Source: Bacilli bacterium (GTDB taxonomy: Bacteria > Bacillota_I > Bacilli_A > RFN20 > CAG-288). Taken from it: 24,397 nucleotides of DNA. The stretch covers positions 1 to 24,397 of the forward strand of contig CAAGLY010000031.1 of assembly GCA_900770925.1 (NCBI GenBank). The letters run 5' to 3'. A program made the translations under genes and the position numbers. The notes below the pieces were generated by a model. The model saw only the letters and a list, made by a program, of their open reading frames with translations, ran no database searches and was not told the DNA's origin. Positions within the stretch are counted from its first letter, which is position 1; each line of letters opens with the position of its first letter. Shown here piece by piece: positions 1 to 7,202 of the stretch.

Positions 1-1
1 A

Positions 2-229
2 AACTGGACATGTCCTTACTGCCACAAATATGTCCCGACCAATCTAGTCGGAACAGGACATGCCACAGAAGGTGATTTTTCAAAGCTGGAAAAGGAATCG
101 AAAATCTCTATGGAAGATCAGGATATCATCCGTGATGAAAACCATATCTCTTCTAGCGGAGACGAAGACGATGTAGAACCGGCACAGCCTTACTCTTACG
201 TCGAACACAATAACGGAGACCGGGATTAA
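2..229 (+). CDS. C-terminal part of an unknown protein with a CPYC motif (5' end outside window)
   Basis: Open reading frame entering from the left edge and ending in TAA at 227-229. The visible 75 residues start with NWTCPYCHKYVPTN, a Cys-x2-Cys knuckle that could be half of a zinc ribbon or a redox motif. No second Cys pair is visible, so metal binding is not shown. The rest of the tail is hydrophilic and acidic, with a GDEDDVE run, and looks disordered. The stop is directly followed by the ATG of the flavodoxin gene with no spacer, so the two are probably co-transcribed and translationally coupled. I do not recognise the family. Confidence 0.7.
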   Translation, partial: NWTCPYCHKYVPTNLVGTGHATEGDFSKLEKESKISMEDQDIIRDENHISSSGDEDDVEPAQPYSYVEHNNGDRD

Positions 230-736
230 ATGGAACGATACTCCATCCTCTATAGCAGTAAGACCGGAAATACTGAATTACTTGCTAAGGCTATACAAGA
301 AACATTGCCAAATGAGGATTGCGACTATTTTGGATCTATTCCGGAAAACATTCCTGAATCCTCTCTTCTCTTTATCGGTTTCTGGACCGATAAAGGAACT
401 GCTGACAATGAATCCTTGACTTTGCTTTCTAAGCTCAGAAACAGAAAGATATTCCTTTTCGGAACAGCTGGTTTTGGCGGAAGCGATGCTTATTTCAAAT
501 CTATTCTTGAAAAAGTAAAAGCATCAATCAATCAAAGTAATACCATCATCGGCGAATATAGGTGTCAGGGAAAGAGGCCAGCCTCTGTAAAAGAGCGTTA
601 TCTCAAGAGGAAAGAAAGATTAGACGCACCCAAGAATATAGATAGGATGATTACAAACTTCGATAAAGCATCGTCCCATCCAGATAGCAGAGATTTGGAT
701 TCATTGAAGAAGTTGGTAACTGATATTTTTCTTTAG
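230..736 (+). CDS. Flavodoxin-family protein
   Basis: A 168-residue protein with a flavodoxin fold. The N-terminal strand is followed by the FMN phosphate-binding loop SSKTGNT (residues 9-15), then a hydrophobic strand LLFIGFWTDKGTAD (about 46-59) and IFLFGTAGFGG (about 74-84), as in the short flavodoxins of anaerobic Bacillota. The tail contains GKRPASVKERY and a SHPD motif common in this flavodoxin-like subgroup. It should bind FMN and act as a cytoplasmic one- or two-electron carrier; its partner is unknown. The start ATG abuts the upstream stop, and a bidirectional terminator follows at 756, so this is the last gene of its operon. Fold assignment is solid; physiological role is not. Confidence 0.88.
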   Translation: MERYSILYSSKTGNTELLAKAIQETLPNEDCDYFGSIPENIPESSLLFIGFWTDKGTADNESLTLLSKLRNRKIFLFGTAGFGGSDAYFKSILEKVKASINQSNTIIGEYRCQGKRPASVKERYLKRKERLDAPKNIDRMITNFDKASSHPDSRDLDSLKKLVTDIFL

Positions 737-755
737 ATTCCTTGCAAATAAAACA

Positions 756-798
756 GGTCACACATAGGGGAATCATCCTATTTGTGACCCGCTTTTCG
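756..798. terminator. Bidirectional intrinsic terminator between flavodoxin and glpK
   Basis: A 13-bp stem, GGTCACACATAGG (756-768) with CCTATTTGTGACC (777-789), has one mismatch and an 8-nt loop. It is followed on the + strand by GCTTTTCGTTTT, and on the - strand by a T-rich stretch. It sits between two convergent genes and can end both. Confidence 0.85.
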
Positions 799-817
799 TT
801 TTAGGAATAATATCGGA

Positions 818-2302
818 TTAGTTCTTCGGCTTAAACTGACGGGTTGCATTAACCGCTTCAAGCCATCCGGAATAAAGCTTTTCCCTCTCCTCTTTGTTCC
901 TCTGAGGATGATAGACCTTAGCAATCTCGTGATTCTTCTTGATGACATCCTTAGAGGCAAAGAAGCCTGCAAATAGGCCTGCCCTATATCCGGCACCAAG
1001 AGCAGTTGTCTCAACACACTCAGGAAGCCGGACATCACACTGAAGGATGTCTGCCTGGAACTGCCTAAGAAGAGGATTAGAACTGGCTCCTCCATCCACC
1101 TTCAATCCGACCAGTTCGATATTTGATTCCCGTTTCCTTGCCTCAATCACATCCTTAGACTGATAGGCAATCGAATCAAGAGTAGCCCGGATAAAATGGT
1201 ATTGGTTAGCACCTCTAGTTAACCCGAACACTGCCCCTCTGGCTTCATCATCCCAGTAAGGAGTGCCTAGTCCGACAAAGGCAGGGACAACATAGACGCC
1301 GGCTGTATCGTTAACACGGGAAGCAAGCTCTGCAGATTCCTTCGATTCACGGAAGAACTGCCTCTGGTCTCTTAGCCACTGAACGATGGCACCGCCCCTA
1401 AAGACAGAACCTTCAAAGGCATAGATTGGTTTTCCGTTCTCGCTCCAGGCAATTGTAGTCAGCAATCCCTGTTTTGAAATAATCGGTTTATTTCCGATAT
1501 TCCTCAGCCTGAAGCAGCCCGTTCCATAGGTGTTCTTCAAATCACCCTTATTAAAGCAGCACTGACCAAACAAGGCAGCCTGCTGATCACCGGCAACACC
1601 AAGAATATGAGTGTCTTTATCAAAAAATCTTGCAGAACCGAAATCAGACCTGTTGTCTTTCACTTCTGGCAGCCTAGAAGCAGGAATATTCCAGATCTTC
1701 AATAGTTCCTCATCCCACTTCCTAGTATGGATATTGAAAAGCCTAGTACGACTTGCATTTGTGACATCGGTATAGTGACAGCAGTCTCCCGTCCTCTTAT
1801 AAATCAGCCAAGAGTCGACTGTACCAAACCTCAGCTCACCTCTTTCCGCTCTTTCCTGACCATTGGGAATATGATCCAGAATAAACCGAATCTTGGAAGC
1901 AGAGAAATACGGATTCCTTCTTAGTCCTGTTTTCTGTTGAATCAGATCCGTATATTGTTCCCGTTCATCACAAAGTTCTTTTGTCTGCTTCGATTGCCAG
2001 ACAATCGCATTATAGACAGCTTTCCCTGTATTCTTATCCCAAACAATCGTTGTCTCACGCTGATTGGTAATGCCAATCGCAGCGATGTCCTTAAAACTGC
2101 AAGAGGAGACAACCCTTAATTGCCTGATAACATCAATCGTAGAAATCCAGATCGTATCGGGTTCAATTTCCACCCATCCAGGCTTTGGAAAAAGGCAAGA
2201 GAACTCACGTTGTGCTTTAAAAGCAATCTTTCCGCTCTTGTCAATTAAGACAGCACGTGTTGATGTCGTTCCCTGATCGATTGATAGAATATATTTTTCC
2301 AT
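818..2302 (-). CDS. glpK: Glycerol kinase
   Basis: 494 residues, the usual length for GlpK of the FGGY kinase family, which phosphorylates glycerol to sn-glycerol-3-phosphate using ATP in the cytoplasm. The N-terminal phosphate-binding loop is SIDQGTTSTR (7-16). Glycerol-contact residues are present: R82-E83 (NQRETT), W102 (NAIVWQSKQT), Y132 and D239 (GDQQAAL). The C-terminal FGGY half contains KVDGGASSNPLL and ETTALGAGY. In many Gram-positive GlpK proteins a histidine shortly before GDQQAALFGQ (SYHFYG) is phosphorylated by HPr; here the corresponding stretch reads SARFFD with R225, so that switch appears absent. A GGAAAGGA Shine-Dalgarno precedes the ATG. No glpF or glpO/glpD gene is adjacent. 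Confidence 0.97.
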   Translation of the reverse strand: MEKYILSIDQGTTSTRAVLIDKSGKIAFKAQREFSCLFPKPGWVEIEPDTIWISTIDVIRQLRVVSSCSFKDIAAIGITNQRETTIVWDKNTGKAVYNAIVWQSKQTKELCDEREQYTDLIQQKTGLRRNPYFSASKIRFILDHIPNGQERAERGELRFGTVDSWLIYKRTGDCCHYTDVTNASRTRLFNIHTRKWDEELLKIWNIPASRLPEVKDNRSDFGSARFFDKDTHILGVAGDQQAALFGQCCFNKGDLKNTYGTGCFRLRNIGNKPIISKQGLLTTIAWSENGKPIYAFEGSVFRGGAIVQWLRDQRQFFRESKESAELASRVNDTAGVYVVPAFVGLGTPYWDDEARGAVFGLTRGANQYHFIRATLDSIAYQSKDVIEARKRESNIELVGLKVDGGASSNPLLRQFQADILQCDVRLPECVETTALGAGYRAGLFAGFFASKDVIKKNHEIAKVYHPQRNKEEREKLYSGWLEAVNATRQFKPKN

Positions 2303-2395
2303 ATTTGTTTTCCTTTCCGCACCATCCTTCTTATTTTAAAACCCCAATAGAAAAAAGAAAACCCTTATTCAAAGTAGTCGGAATCATGGTTCGTC

Positions 2396-2520
2396 TTACT
2401 TAGAGTTGTATTTCCCTGGATTCTTAGAGAATGGAATCGTGTTTCCATCCTACGATGGTATGAATTGCCAGTGAGGAATCGACATCTGGAAGAGTGTCAT
2501 CGAATTTTCAAACATATTTT
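2396..2520 (-). pseudogene. Decayed C-terminal remnant of a lipoprotein related to the 8052-8723 gene
   Basis: On the - strand this reads HWQFIPS-stop-DGNTIPFSK, which matches ITWQFIPSKDGNTITFLK at the C-terminus of the lipoprotein encoded at 8052-8723. Only one residue within WQFIPSKDGNTI differs, and it is the stop: TAG at 2450-2452 where the intact copy has a Lys codon (AAA). Frame is kept through the matched stretch, which ends at TAA (2396-2398). Upstream sequence to about 2520 is open but only loosely similar, and no start or signal peptide is found. The rest of the 441-bp gap between glpK and the ATPase gene (2303-2395, 2521-2743) shows no gene to me; it is very AT-rich from 2500 onward. 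Confidence 0.75.
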
Positions 2521-2743
2521 TGGAATTTTTTTGATTTGTGTGACATTGAAGAAAGCACTAGTTCAAAACCTATTTTGAAAATCCTGGTTTTATGAGAGCT
2601 TTTGATTAACTACTATCGTTTTAAATGATAAGGATGTTTTTTAATGTACATATTTATCTGTTTTCGTATTTTTATATACTTTTGAACATTTTCTTTGTTT
2701 ATTATTAGTTTTTAAGATATGCTATTTACAGAGGTACACGAAC

Positions 2744-3874
2744 ATGAAGCTCCTTCGAGTAGTGGCAAGTAACTTTAAAAATTGCTGTGATAACTTCACC
2801 ATCGACTTTATGGCGAAATCCAAAAAAACATCGGAAGATAAAGAATATGAGTTACAGCCTATTGCCGATGAACTCTATGTATTCAATACGATAGCTTTTG
2901 TTGGCAAGAATGCTTCTGGAAAGACAACAGCCGTCGATCTCCTTGATTGCTGTTACTCTATTCTTGGTGATTTCTGTTTGGAGAATAAACATTATTCCTA
3001 TAATGGCATAAAGTTAGAAATCATCTTCTATCACGAAGGATTTATCTATAAATATCGTACCGAACTTGCTGATAGCACGACACTAAATAACAAAGCAAAT
3101 TTTGTGAGTCAAACGCTAGAAAAAAAGAAATATTACAAGTCAAAAATCAAAAGCATTTATGCAGACGATGATTTTGAACCTGTATCCAATCTTGGCACAC
3201 TTCCAGAAGACACATCCATTGTCTTCTTTGTCCTACAGAAAAAAGAAACCCGGGCAGTTTATTTTGACTGCAACGGAGAAGGTTCCAACGCCTATCAATT
3301 GATGTTTAAAGCACTCCAGAAATACAATATCTCTACCGATATACTCTCGCACATTCTGCGGATCTTCGATGAAAACATCTGTGAAATTTCAAGGAAAGAT
3401 GAGCATAATTTCTGTTTAAAATTTAGAGATGAAATTAATGAAAATCAAGTCATGTCCGATAAAGAATTACTCTACTTGCTTTCCAGTGGAACAACTAAGG
3501 GTATGCTTCTTTATACCTTTGTTGCTGCATCTCTCCTAAATGGATTTGATTTAATTATCGATGAAATTGAAAACCACTTCCACAAAGCACTCGTTGAGAA
3601 TATGCTTAGTCTTTATAAAGACAAGTCGGTCAATCGACACAATGCCACACTGATTTTTACCACGCATTACTGTGAGATTCTAGACTTGTTTAATCGCCAA
3701 GACAATATCTGGATTTCCAAAGCAAACGGAAAAGTATCTCTTAGCAATAGGTATAATGCATACGATCTTCGCCCCGAACTACTGAAAAGCAAACAATTCT
3801 ATAACAATGCTTTCCAGACCTCAGTTAATTACGAAGATCTGATGAGGCTAAAGAAGGAGCTGATGCACAAGTAA
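2744..3874 (+). CDS. AAA15-type (ABC-like) ATPase of a RloA/AbiLi-like defence pair
   Basis: 376 residues with a complete ABC/SMC-type ATPase core: Walker A GKNASGKT (54-61), signature LSSG (246-249), Walker B FDLIIDE (268-274) and H-loop TTH with H308. The long insert between Walker A and signature (about 75-240) is as in RloA/AbiLi/OLD-like ATPases rather than transporters, and there are no membrane segments. Start is ATG 2744 with GAGGT at 2731-2735. The next ORF is a Toprim-like protein that begins right at its end, the same order as RloA-RloB and AbiLi-AbiLii, where the ATPase is thought to sense infection and control the nuclease-like partner. Family and ATPase activity are well supported; the defence role is inferred from the pairing. 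No restriction-modification genes are nearby. Confidence 0.85.
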   Translation: MKLLRVVASNFKNCCDNFTIDFMAKSKKTSEDKEYELQPIADELYVFNTIAFVGKNASGKTTAVDLLDCCYSILGDFCLENKHYSYNGIKLEIIFYHEGFIYKYRTELADSTTLNNKANFVSQTLEKKKYYKSKIKSIYADDDFEPVSNLGTLPEDTSIVFFVLQKKETRAVYFDCNGEGSNAYQLMFKALQKYNISTDILSHILRIFDENICEISRKDEHNFCLKFRDEINENQVMSDKELLYLLSSGTTKGMLLYTFVAASLLNGFDLIIDEIENHFHKALVENMLSLYKDKSVNRHNATLIFTTHYCEILDLFNRQDNIWISKANGKVSLSNRYNAYDLRPELLKSKQFYNNAFQTSVNYEDLMRLKKELMHK

Positions 3875-3884
3875 AATCCTTGTC

Positions 3885-4409
3885 ATGTGTGAAGGTCCTA
3901 ACGGAAAAGCAGTCGTCGAAATGCTGTTGGACGCAGGACGACTAAAGTTTTCAAAAGATGATCTTGTGGGTTTGAATGTGTACCATGCTCGACAGTTAAC
4001 TTCCTCAATTATCAAAACAAACTTAAGCATCTATACTGGAGATTTTAAGGTATATCGCATTGGCGACACGTTGACAGACAAGCTTTCTGTTCCGCTAGAC
4101 TATAAAGAACGAATTAAAGAAATTAGAAAGTTCTGTACAAAACCAGAACTCGAAATTCTCCTTCTGATTGCAGATGGAAAAGATGCCGAGTTCGAAAAGG
4201 TCAAAGCAGGAAAGGACAGAAAAGGTCCAAAATCCTTCTGCAAGACGAAGGTAGTATATAACCACAAACGTTATGATAACAGCACACAGTTTTATTTGGA
4301 CTATTTTGGATCAGACATCGATTTGCTTGTTACAGCTATCAAAAAATACAAGCAAAAACATGGTGCTCATAAAAAGGATGAAGAATATCTGGCAGACTTA
4401 TTGAAATAG
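3885..4409 (+). CDS. RloB/AbiLii-like Toprim-fold partner protein, N-terminus possibly damaged
   Basis: 174 residues from the first ATG in frame. Recognisable Toprim-like landmarks in order are EGP near the N-terminus (E3-G4), an acidic pair in VYRIGDTLTD (D61, D65), and KPELEILLLI (86-95), which parallels the P-x-FE-x-WLLLHF element of RloB. The C-terminus is lysine-rich. In-frame codons before this ATG read SKILV, which would complete the first beta-strand (KILVMCEGP), so translation from ATG 3885 would clip the Toprim core. A good Shine-Dalgarno AAGGAG lies at 3854-3859, near ATG 3863 rather than ATG 3885, but ATG 3863 is out of frame and ends after three codons. Removing one base near 3866 would both supply an ATG for this protein and fuse it to the ATPase. 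Predicted role: nuclease-like effector. It may be defective as sequenced. Confidence 0.68.
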   Translation: MCEGPNGKAVVEMLLDAGRLKFSKDDLVGLNVYHARQLTSSIIKTNLSIYTGDFKVYRIGDTLTDKLSVPLDYKERIKEIRKFCTKPELEILLLIADGKDAEFEKVKAGKDRKGPKSFCKTKVVYNHKRYDNSTQFYLDYFGSDIDLLVTAIKKYKQKHGAHKKDEEYLADLLK

Positions 4410-4625
4410 GCACAGAGAATCTTGCAATAAGTCGATAGTGTTTTATATTGCACCAGAAGAATTAACATATCAAATACTTACTGGCAATTCAACAATGGAT
4501 AAGGACCGATGATTGACAAGCAGAACACAACGAATCTCGATAATGTTTTGAGTCTCATATGTTTTATCCTTTCTTTCGCTCAAACAGGCTAATGAAATAA
4601 TAGTTCAAATTAACAAGGAGTGCAG

Positions 4626-4645
4626 TGTACCCCAAATCTTGGACC
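4626..4645 (+). repeat. Left inverted repeat of the IS3-type element
   Basis: TGTACCCCAAATCTTGGACC. The reverse complement of the right end is TGTACCCCTGAACTTGGACC, with 17 of 20 positions identical. Confidence 0.9.
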
Positions 4646-4697
4646 AGATAGATGAAGGAGAAGCTGAAGCTTTTACGGAGGTACATCGGAGGGCAGT

Positions 4698-4991
4698 ATG
4701 GTCTCCCTGGAGAAGGAGAGGAAGGAGCGGTTCGGGGACATCCTAAAGGGATACGGCAGGATCCAGTCGATGTCGCGGAAGGGGAACTGCCACGACAACC
4801 CGGTAATGGAGAGCTTCTTCGGTCGGCTAAAGGTCGAGATGTTCTACGGACAGGAAGACAGAAACGGGGACTACGGAAGCCTTAAGAAGGCAATCGTAGA
4901 CTACATCGGATGGTACAACTCAAGCCGGCTGAAAGAATACCTCCATTGGAAATCGCCTCAAAAGGCTCTTTCCGATTCCGGTACTCTTTGA
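4698..4991 (+). pseudogene. IS3-family transposase OrfB, C-terminal fragment
   Basis: 97 codons ending in TGA. The sequence contains IQSMSRKGNCHDNPVMESFF, the classic IS3/IS150 OrfB signature that carries the last glutamate of the DDE catalytic triad (the E of VMESFF). It continues through LKKAIVDYIGWYNSSRLK to the C-terminus. The two catalytic aspartates and all of OrfA are gone, so no active transposase is made. In the overlapping frame, ATG 4652 begins KEKLKLLRRYIGGQYG, which may be the start of OrfA joined to this fragment by the deletion. Confidence 0.9.
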
Positions 4992-5007
4992 TAACCTATC
5001 GTTACTC

Positions 5008-5027
5008 GGTCCAAGTTCAGGGGTACA
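5008..5027 (-). repeat. Right inverted repeat of the IS3-type element
   Basis: GGTCCAAGTTCAGGGGTACA on the + strand, inverse partner of 4626-4645. It lies 16 bp after the transposase fragment stop, as expected for an IS3-family right end. Confidence 0.9.
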
Positions 5028-5079
5028 GAACAGACAACGTTAGAGCTGAAAGCTAATTTTTTGATATTAGGCAGGATAA

Positions 5080-6432
5080 TTAATCCTTAATTGGAACAAA
5101 AGTTTTCCTATATTTCTTCAACAGGAAAGTGCAGAAGTAAGGAAAAGTGTAGATTTTATCCTGATAACCTATATTATTCGCTGACAGCTTAAAGCCAAAC
5201 TCGATGTCTGAATACTTATCCGATGAAATAAGTGCTCGCAATGACTTCGAATTACCATTTTTTGCCTTCACTTCTACTGGAACCAAATTACTAGCAGTAC
5301 GCAAGAAGAAGTCTTCCTCTAATGTGCCGGAATCGTTTCTGTAGTAATAGAGCTTATACCCTGATTTCACCAGTGCTTCCGCAACAACGTTCTCGTATAA
5401 AGCGCCTTTATAGACACCCAAGTTTTTATTCGAGCGCAAATCATCCTGAGATTCTTCGTCTAAAAGAGAAACGAGCAAACCAGTATCACAAAAATACAAT
5501 TTGAATTTATCAACATCACAATTTCCAGAAAGAGGAAGAGTCGGACTGTTCAGACAATAGCACGCATTGACAACCCCAGCATCGATAAGCCACTCCACGC
5601 ACCCCCGATAATCACGGAATCTGGCATTCTTATCAACTAAAGAAAGCTTGAATTTCTTGTTTTCCTTAGCCAACTGGGATGGAATGCTATTAAATACATT
5701 TTGAATTCTAGTTTGATCAATACCTTGGGCATATTTTCTAATGTCTTCTTTATAATCTGCAATCAGTTGATGCTGAGTATTCAGTGATTTTTGGAACGTA
5801 TTGCTTGAAATATATTCTTTCACAACGGCTGGCATACCACCAAGCACTGCATAGTCTAAAAAGAGGCTTTGATATACGGAATATTCAAGTTCATTGAAAG
5901 GAACAATATTTTTCCTATGGGACAGCATGTCATCAATCACAGAAGAATCATAGCCCTTTGCCCAAAGGAACTCCTCAAAATCCATGGAATACATTTCATA
6001 ATCTTCTTTATACCCTACGCTATTGCTCTCTATCTGTTTATATCCTAATCCAAGCATAGAGCCTGAACAAATAACATCAAAGCGGCCATCCTCCTTAAAG
6101 AACTTCAACGAAGTGGCAATCTCAGGGAATTCTGTGATTTCGTCAAAGAAAATCAATGTGCTTCCTGGAATGAATTTCTTAGTTGGATCCAGCAACGATA
6201 TATTCTTCACAATAGCAGCTGCAGAATAGCCATCAATTGTTATTTTCTTGTATTTAGCCTCTTGGACAAAATTAATTTCGATAATACTTTTATATCCGGC
6301 AGTCTTAGCAAAATGCCGGATAGACTCTGTCTTTCCAACCTGCCGACATCCTTTGATAATCAAAGGCTTTCGATTTTCATCTGCTTTCCAAAGCATCAGG
6401 TATTTATCGATTTTTCGTCTAAAGTAAGTCAT
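5080..6432 (-). CDS. AAA ATPase with C-terminal DUF4143 (PD-(D/E)XK-like) domain
   Basis: 450 residues. Walker A GCRQVGKT (28-35), Walker B TLIFFDE (92-98) and the sensor-like CSGSMLGL (122-129) define the AAA_14 domain. A middle helical region (about 180-310) is followed by the DUF4143 region, with YYYRNDSGTLEEDFFL and VPVEVKAK forming a PD-(D/E)XK-like acidic-Lys pattern. The family is very common in anaerobes and of unknown function; nuclease or DNA-binding roles are only proposed. I chose ATG 6432 over the in-frame TTG at 6438 because GAGGG lies 6 nt before it. An extended -10 (TGTTATAAT) is 27 nt upstream, and a 32-bp-period repeat array lies beyond. The gene looks intact and is flanked by IS remnants on both sides. 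Confidence 0.9.
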   Translation of the reverse strand: MTYFRRKIDKYLMLWKADENRKPLIIKGCRQVGKTESIRHFAKTAGYKSIIEINFVQEAKYKKITIDGYSAAAIVKNISLLDPTKKFIPGSTLIFFDEITEFPEIATSLKFFKEDGRFDVICSGSMLGLGYKQIESNSVGYKEDYEMYSMDFEEFLWAKGYDSSVIDDMLSHRKNIVPFNELEYSVYQSLFLDYAVLGGMPAVVKEYISSNTFQKSLNTQHQLIADYKEDIRKYAQGIDQTRIQNVFNSIPSQLAKENKKFKLSLVDKNARFRDYRGCVEWLIDAGVVNACYCLNSPTLPLSGNCDVDKFKLYFCDTGLLVSLLDEESQDDLRSNKNLGVYKGALYENVVAEALVKSGYKLYYYRNDSGTLEEDFFLRTASNLVPVEVKAKNGNSKSLRALISSDKYSDIEFGFKLSANNIGYQDKIYTFPYFCTFLLKKYRKTFVPIKD

Positions 6433-6458
6433 TCTCAACCCTCTTTCATTAAGATTAT

Positions 6459-6467
6459 TATAACAAA
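6459..6467 (-). promoter_or_regulatory. Extended -10 promoter of the DUF4143 ATPase gene
   Basis: On the - strand TGTTATAAT is a perfect extended -10 (TGnTATAAT), about 27 nt before ATG 6432. The -35 region (around GGTCAA) is poor, which suits an extended -10 or activator-dependent promoter. The four phased repeats begin about 25 bp further upstream. Confidence 0.65.
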
Positions 6468-6490
6468 ATAAGACTGGCTTTTGACCTATA

Positions 6491-6618
6491 AATCACTTTT
6501 TTATAACGAGAAATCATCGTATTTGCACGTTTTTACAGTTAGAAATAAGGCGACTTGCACTTTTTTATAACGAGTTTTTCATTGATTTGCACATTTTCAT
6601 AAGGAGTTTATATACTTT
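6491..6618. repeat. Four tandem units with an exact 32-bp period upstream of the DUF4143 ATPase
   Basis: Units start at 6491, 6523, 6555 and 6587. The best copy (unit 3) has core TTGCACTTTTTTATAACGAG followed by 12 variable bases. Unit 1 begins AATCAC and shares 17 identical bases with unit 3 (CACTTTTTTATAACGAG). Units 2 and 4 are weaker: TTGCACGTTTTTACAGTTAG and TTGCACATTTTCATAAGGAG. The 32-bp step is about three helical turns, so all cores face the same side of the DNA. This resembles a multi-site protein-binding region (operator or iteron-like) serving the leftward promoter at 6459. No protein-coding signal is seen across 6433-6775 apart from this array. Confidence 0.85.
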
Positions 6619-6775
6619 GGTATAGCACCAACATTACACATAGCGTGTCAAACGGCTGTGGAAAATTCCTGGAAAGCGCTGGATTGTTCCTTATTGTGGC
6701 TAACTATTTATTTCACATAGAAAGTTTCTAAATGTAGTGACTAGAATAATCAGACACAGGGGTTTCACTATTGTG

Positions 6776-7116
6776 CTAATATTTTCTCAAATCAATATCA
6801 GAGTCAAAGAATTCGGATATTTGGCCATGTTCTGCAAATTCTTCCAGATGATCCTGAGGAACATAAAAAGTCCGGCAAAGAGTCACTTCCTGGATATTTT
6901 TTCAACAAAAAGCTGTTCTGCAATCATATCTTCAGCCAATATTAGTTCTTTCCAATAAATTTCCTTTGCCCTTGTTTCATTCAGGCGGCTCTCTACTAAA
7001 GTAGTTCCGTTAGGATCAATGTCAGAACGCTCTTCTTCACTTGCACAAGAAGTTCCTGTAAGGCAGAAAAGAAAGGCAAACGCAAGCATGATAATTTTCT
7101 TGCGAGAGTAGCATAA
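6776..7116 (-). pseudogene. Small lipoprotein gene, frameshifted and cut by the IS256-type element
   Basis: On the - strand a signal peptide reads KKIIMLAFAFLFCLTGTSC, with a lipobox-like GTSC, followed by a charged region (ASEEERSDIDPNG). The first frame stops at TGA 6883-6885. Adding one A to the T6/A6 run at 6897-6902 would instead continue as EKNIQEVTLCRTFYVPQDH to TAG 6776-6778, giving about 105 codons. This longer reading has a natural amino-acid composition, so I infer a single-base loss in a homopolymer. The original start is missing: codons upstream of the signal run straight into the IS256-type end at 7117. I do not recognise the protein family. Its neighbourhood of other lipoprotein genes suggests a cell-surface role before decay. 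Confidence 0.6.
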
Positions 7117-7202
7117 AGTTTGTGTAAGGAGGGAGAGGAGCAATATATGGGAAGGCCTGCTCCTTTCCCTGAAGGAACGGGGACTCAGAAACCCTCGGCG
7201 CC

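Larger units (their letters stand above)
4626..5027 (+). mobile_element. Internally deleted IS3-family (IS150-like) element with both ends
   Basis: A 402-bp remnant bounded by 20-bp inverted repeats that differ at 3 positions. It keeps only a few codons after the left end and the last quarter of the transposase gene; a full element would be roughly 1.3-1.5 kb. The interior is clearly more GC-rich than the flanks. The 3-bp flanks (CAG and GAA) do not form a target duplication. Because both ends survive, it has the structure of a non-autonomous, MITE-like derivative that a full copy elsewhere could move. The 216 bp before it (4410-4625) holds no gene I can support. Confidence 0.9.

Noticed and set aside
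4483..4510. Third remnant of the lipoprotein tail on the + strand (ACTGGCAATTCA)
   Set aside because: Only a 12-base match to the remnant at 2396-2520; the following codons do not continue the similarity.
6491..6618. CRISPR array
   Set aside because: The conserved core is about 20 bp and the variable part only 12 bp, with cores degenerating between units; spacers are too short and no cas genes are present.
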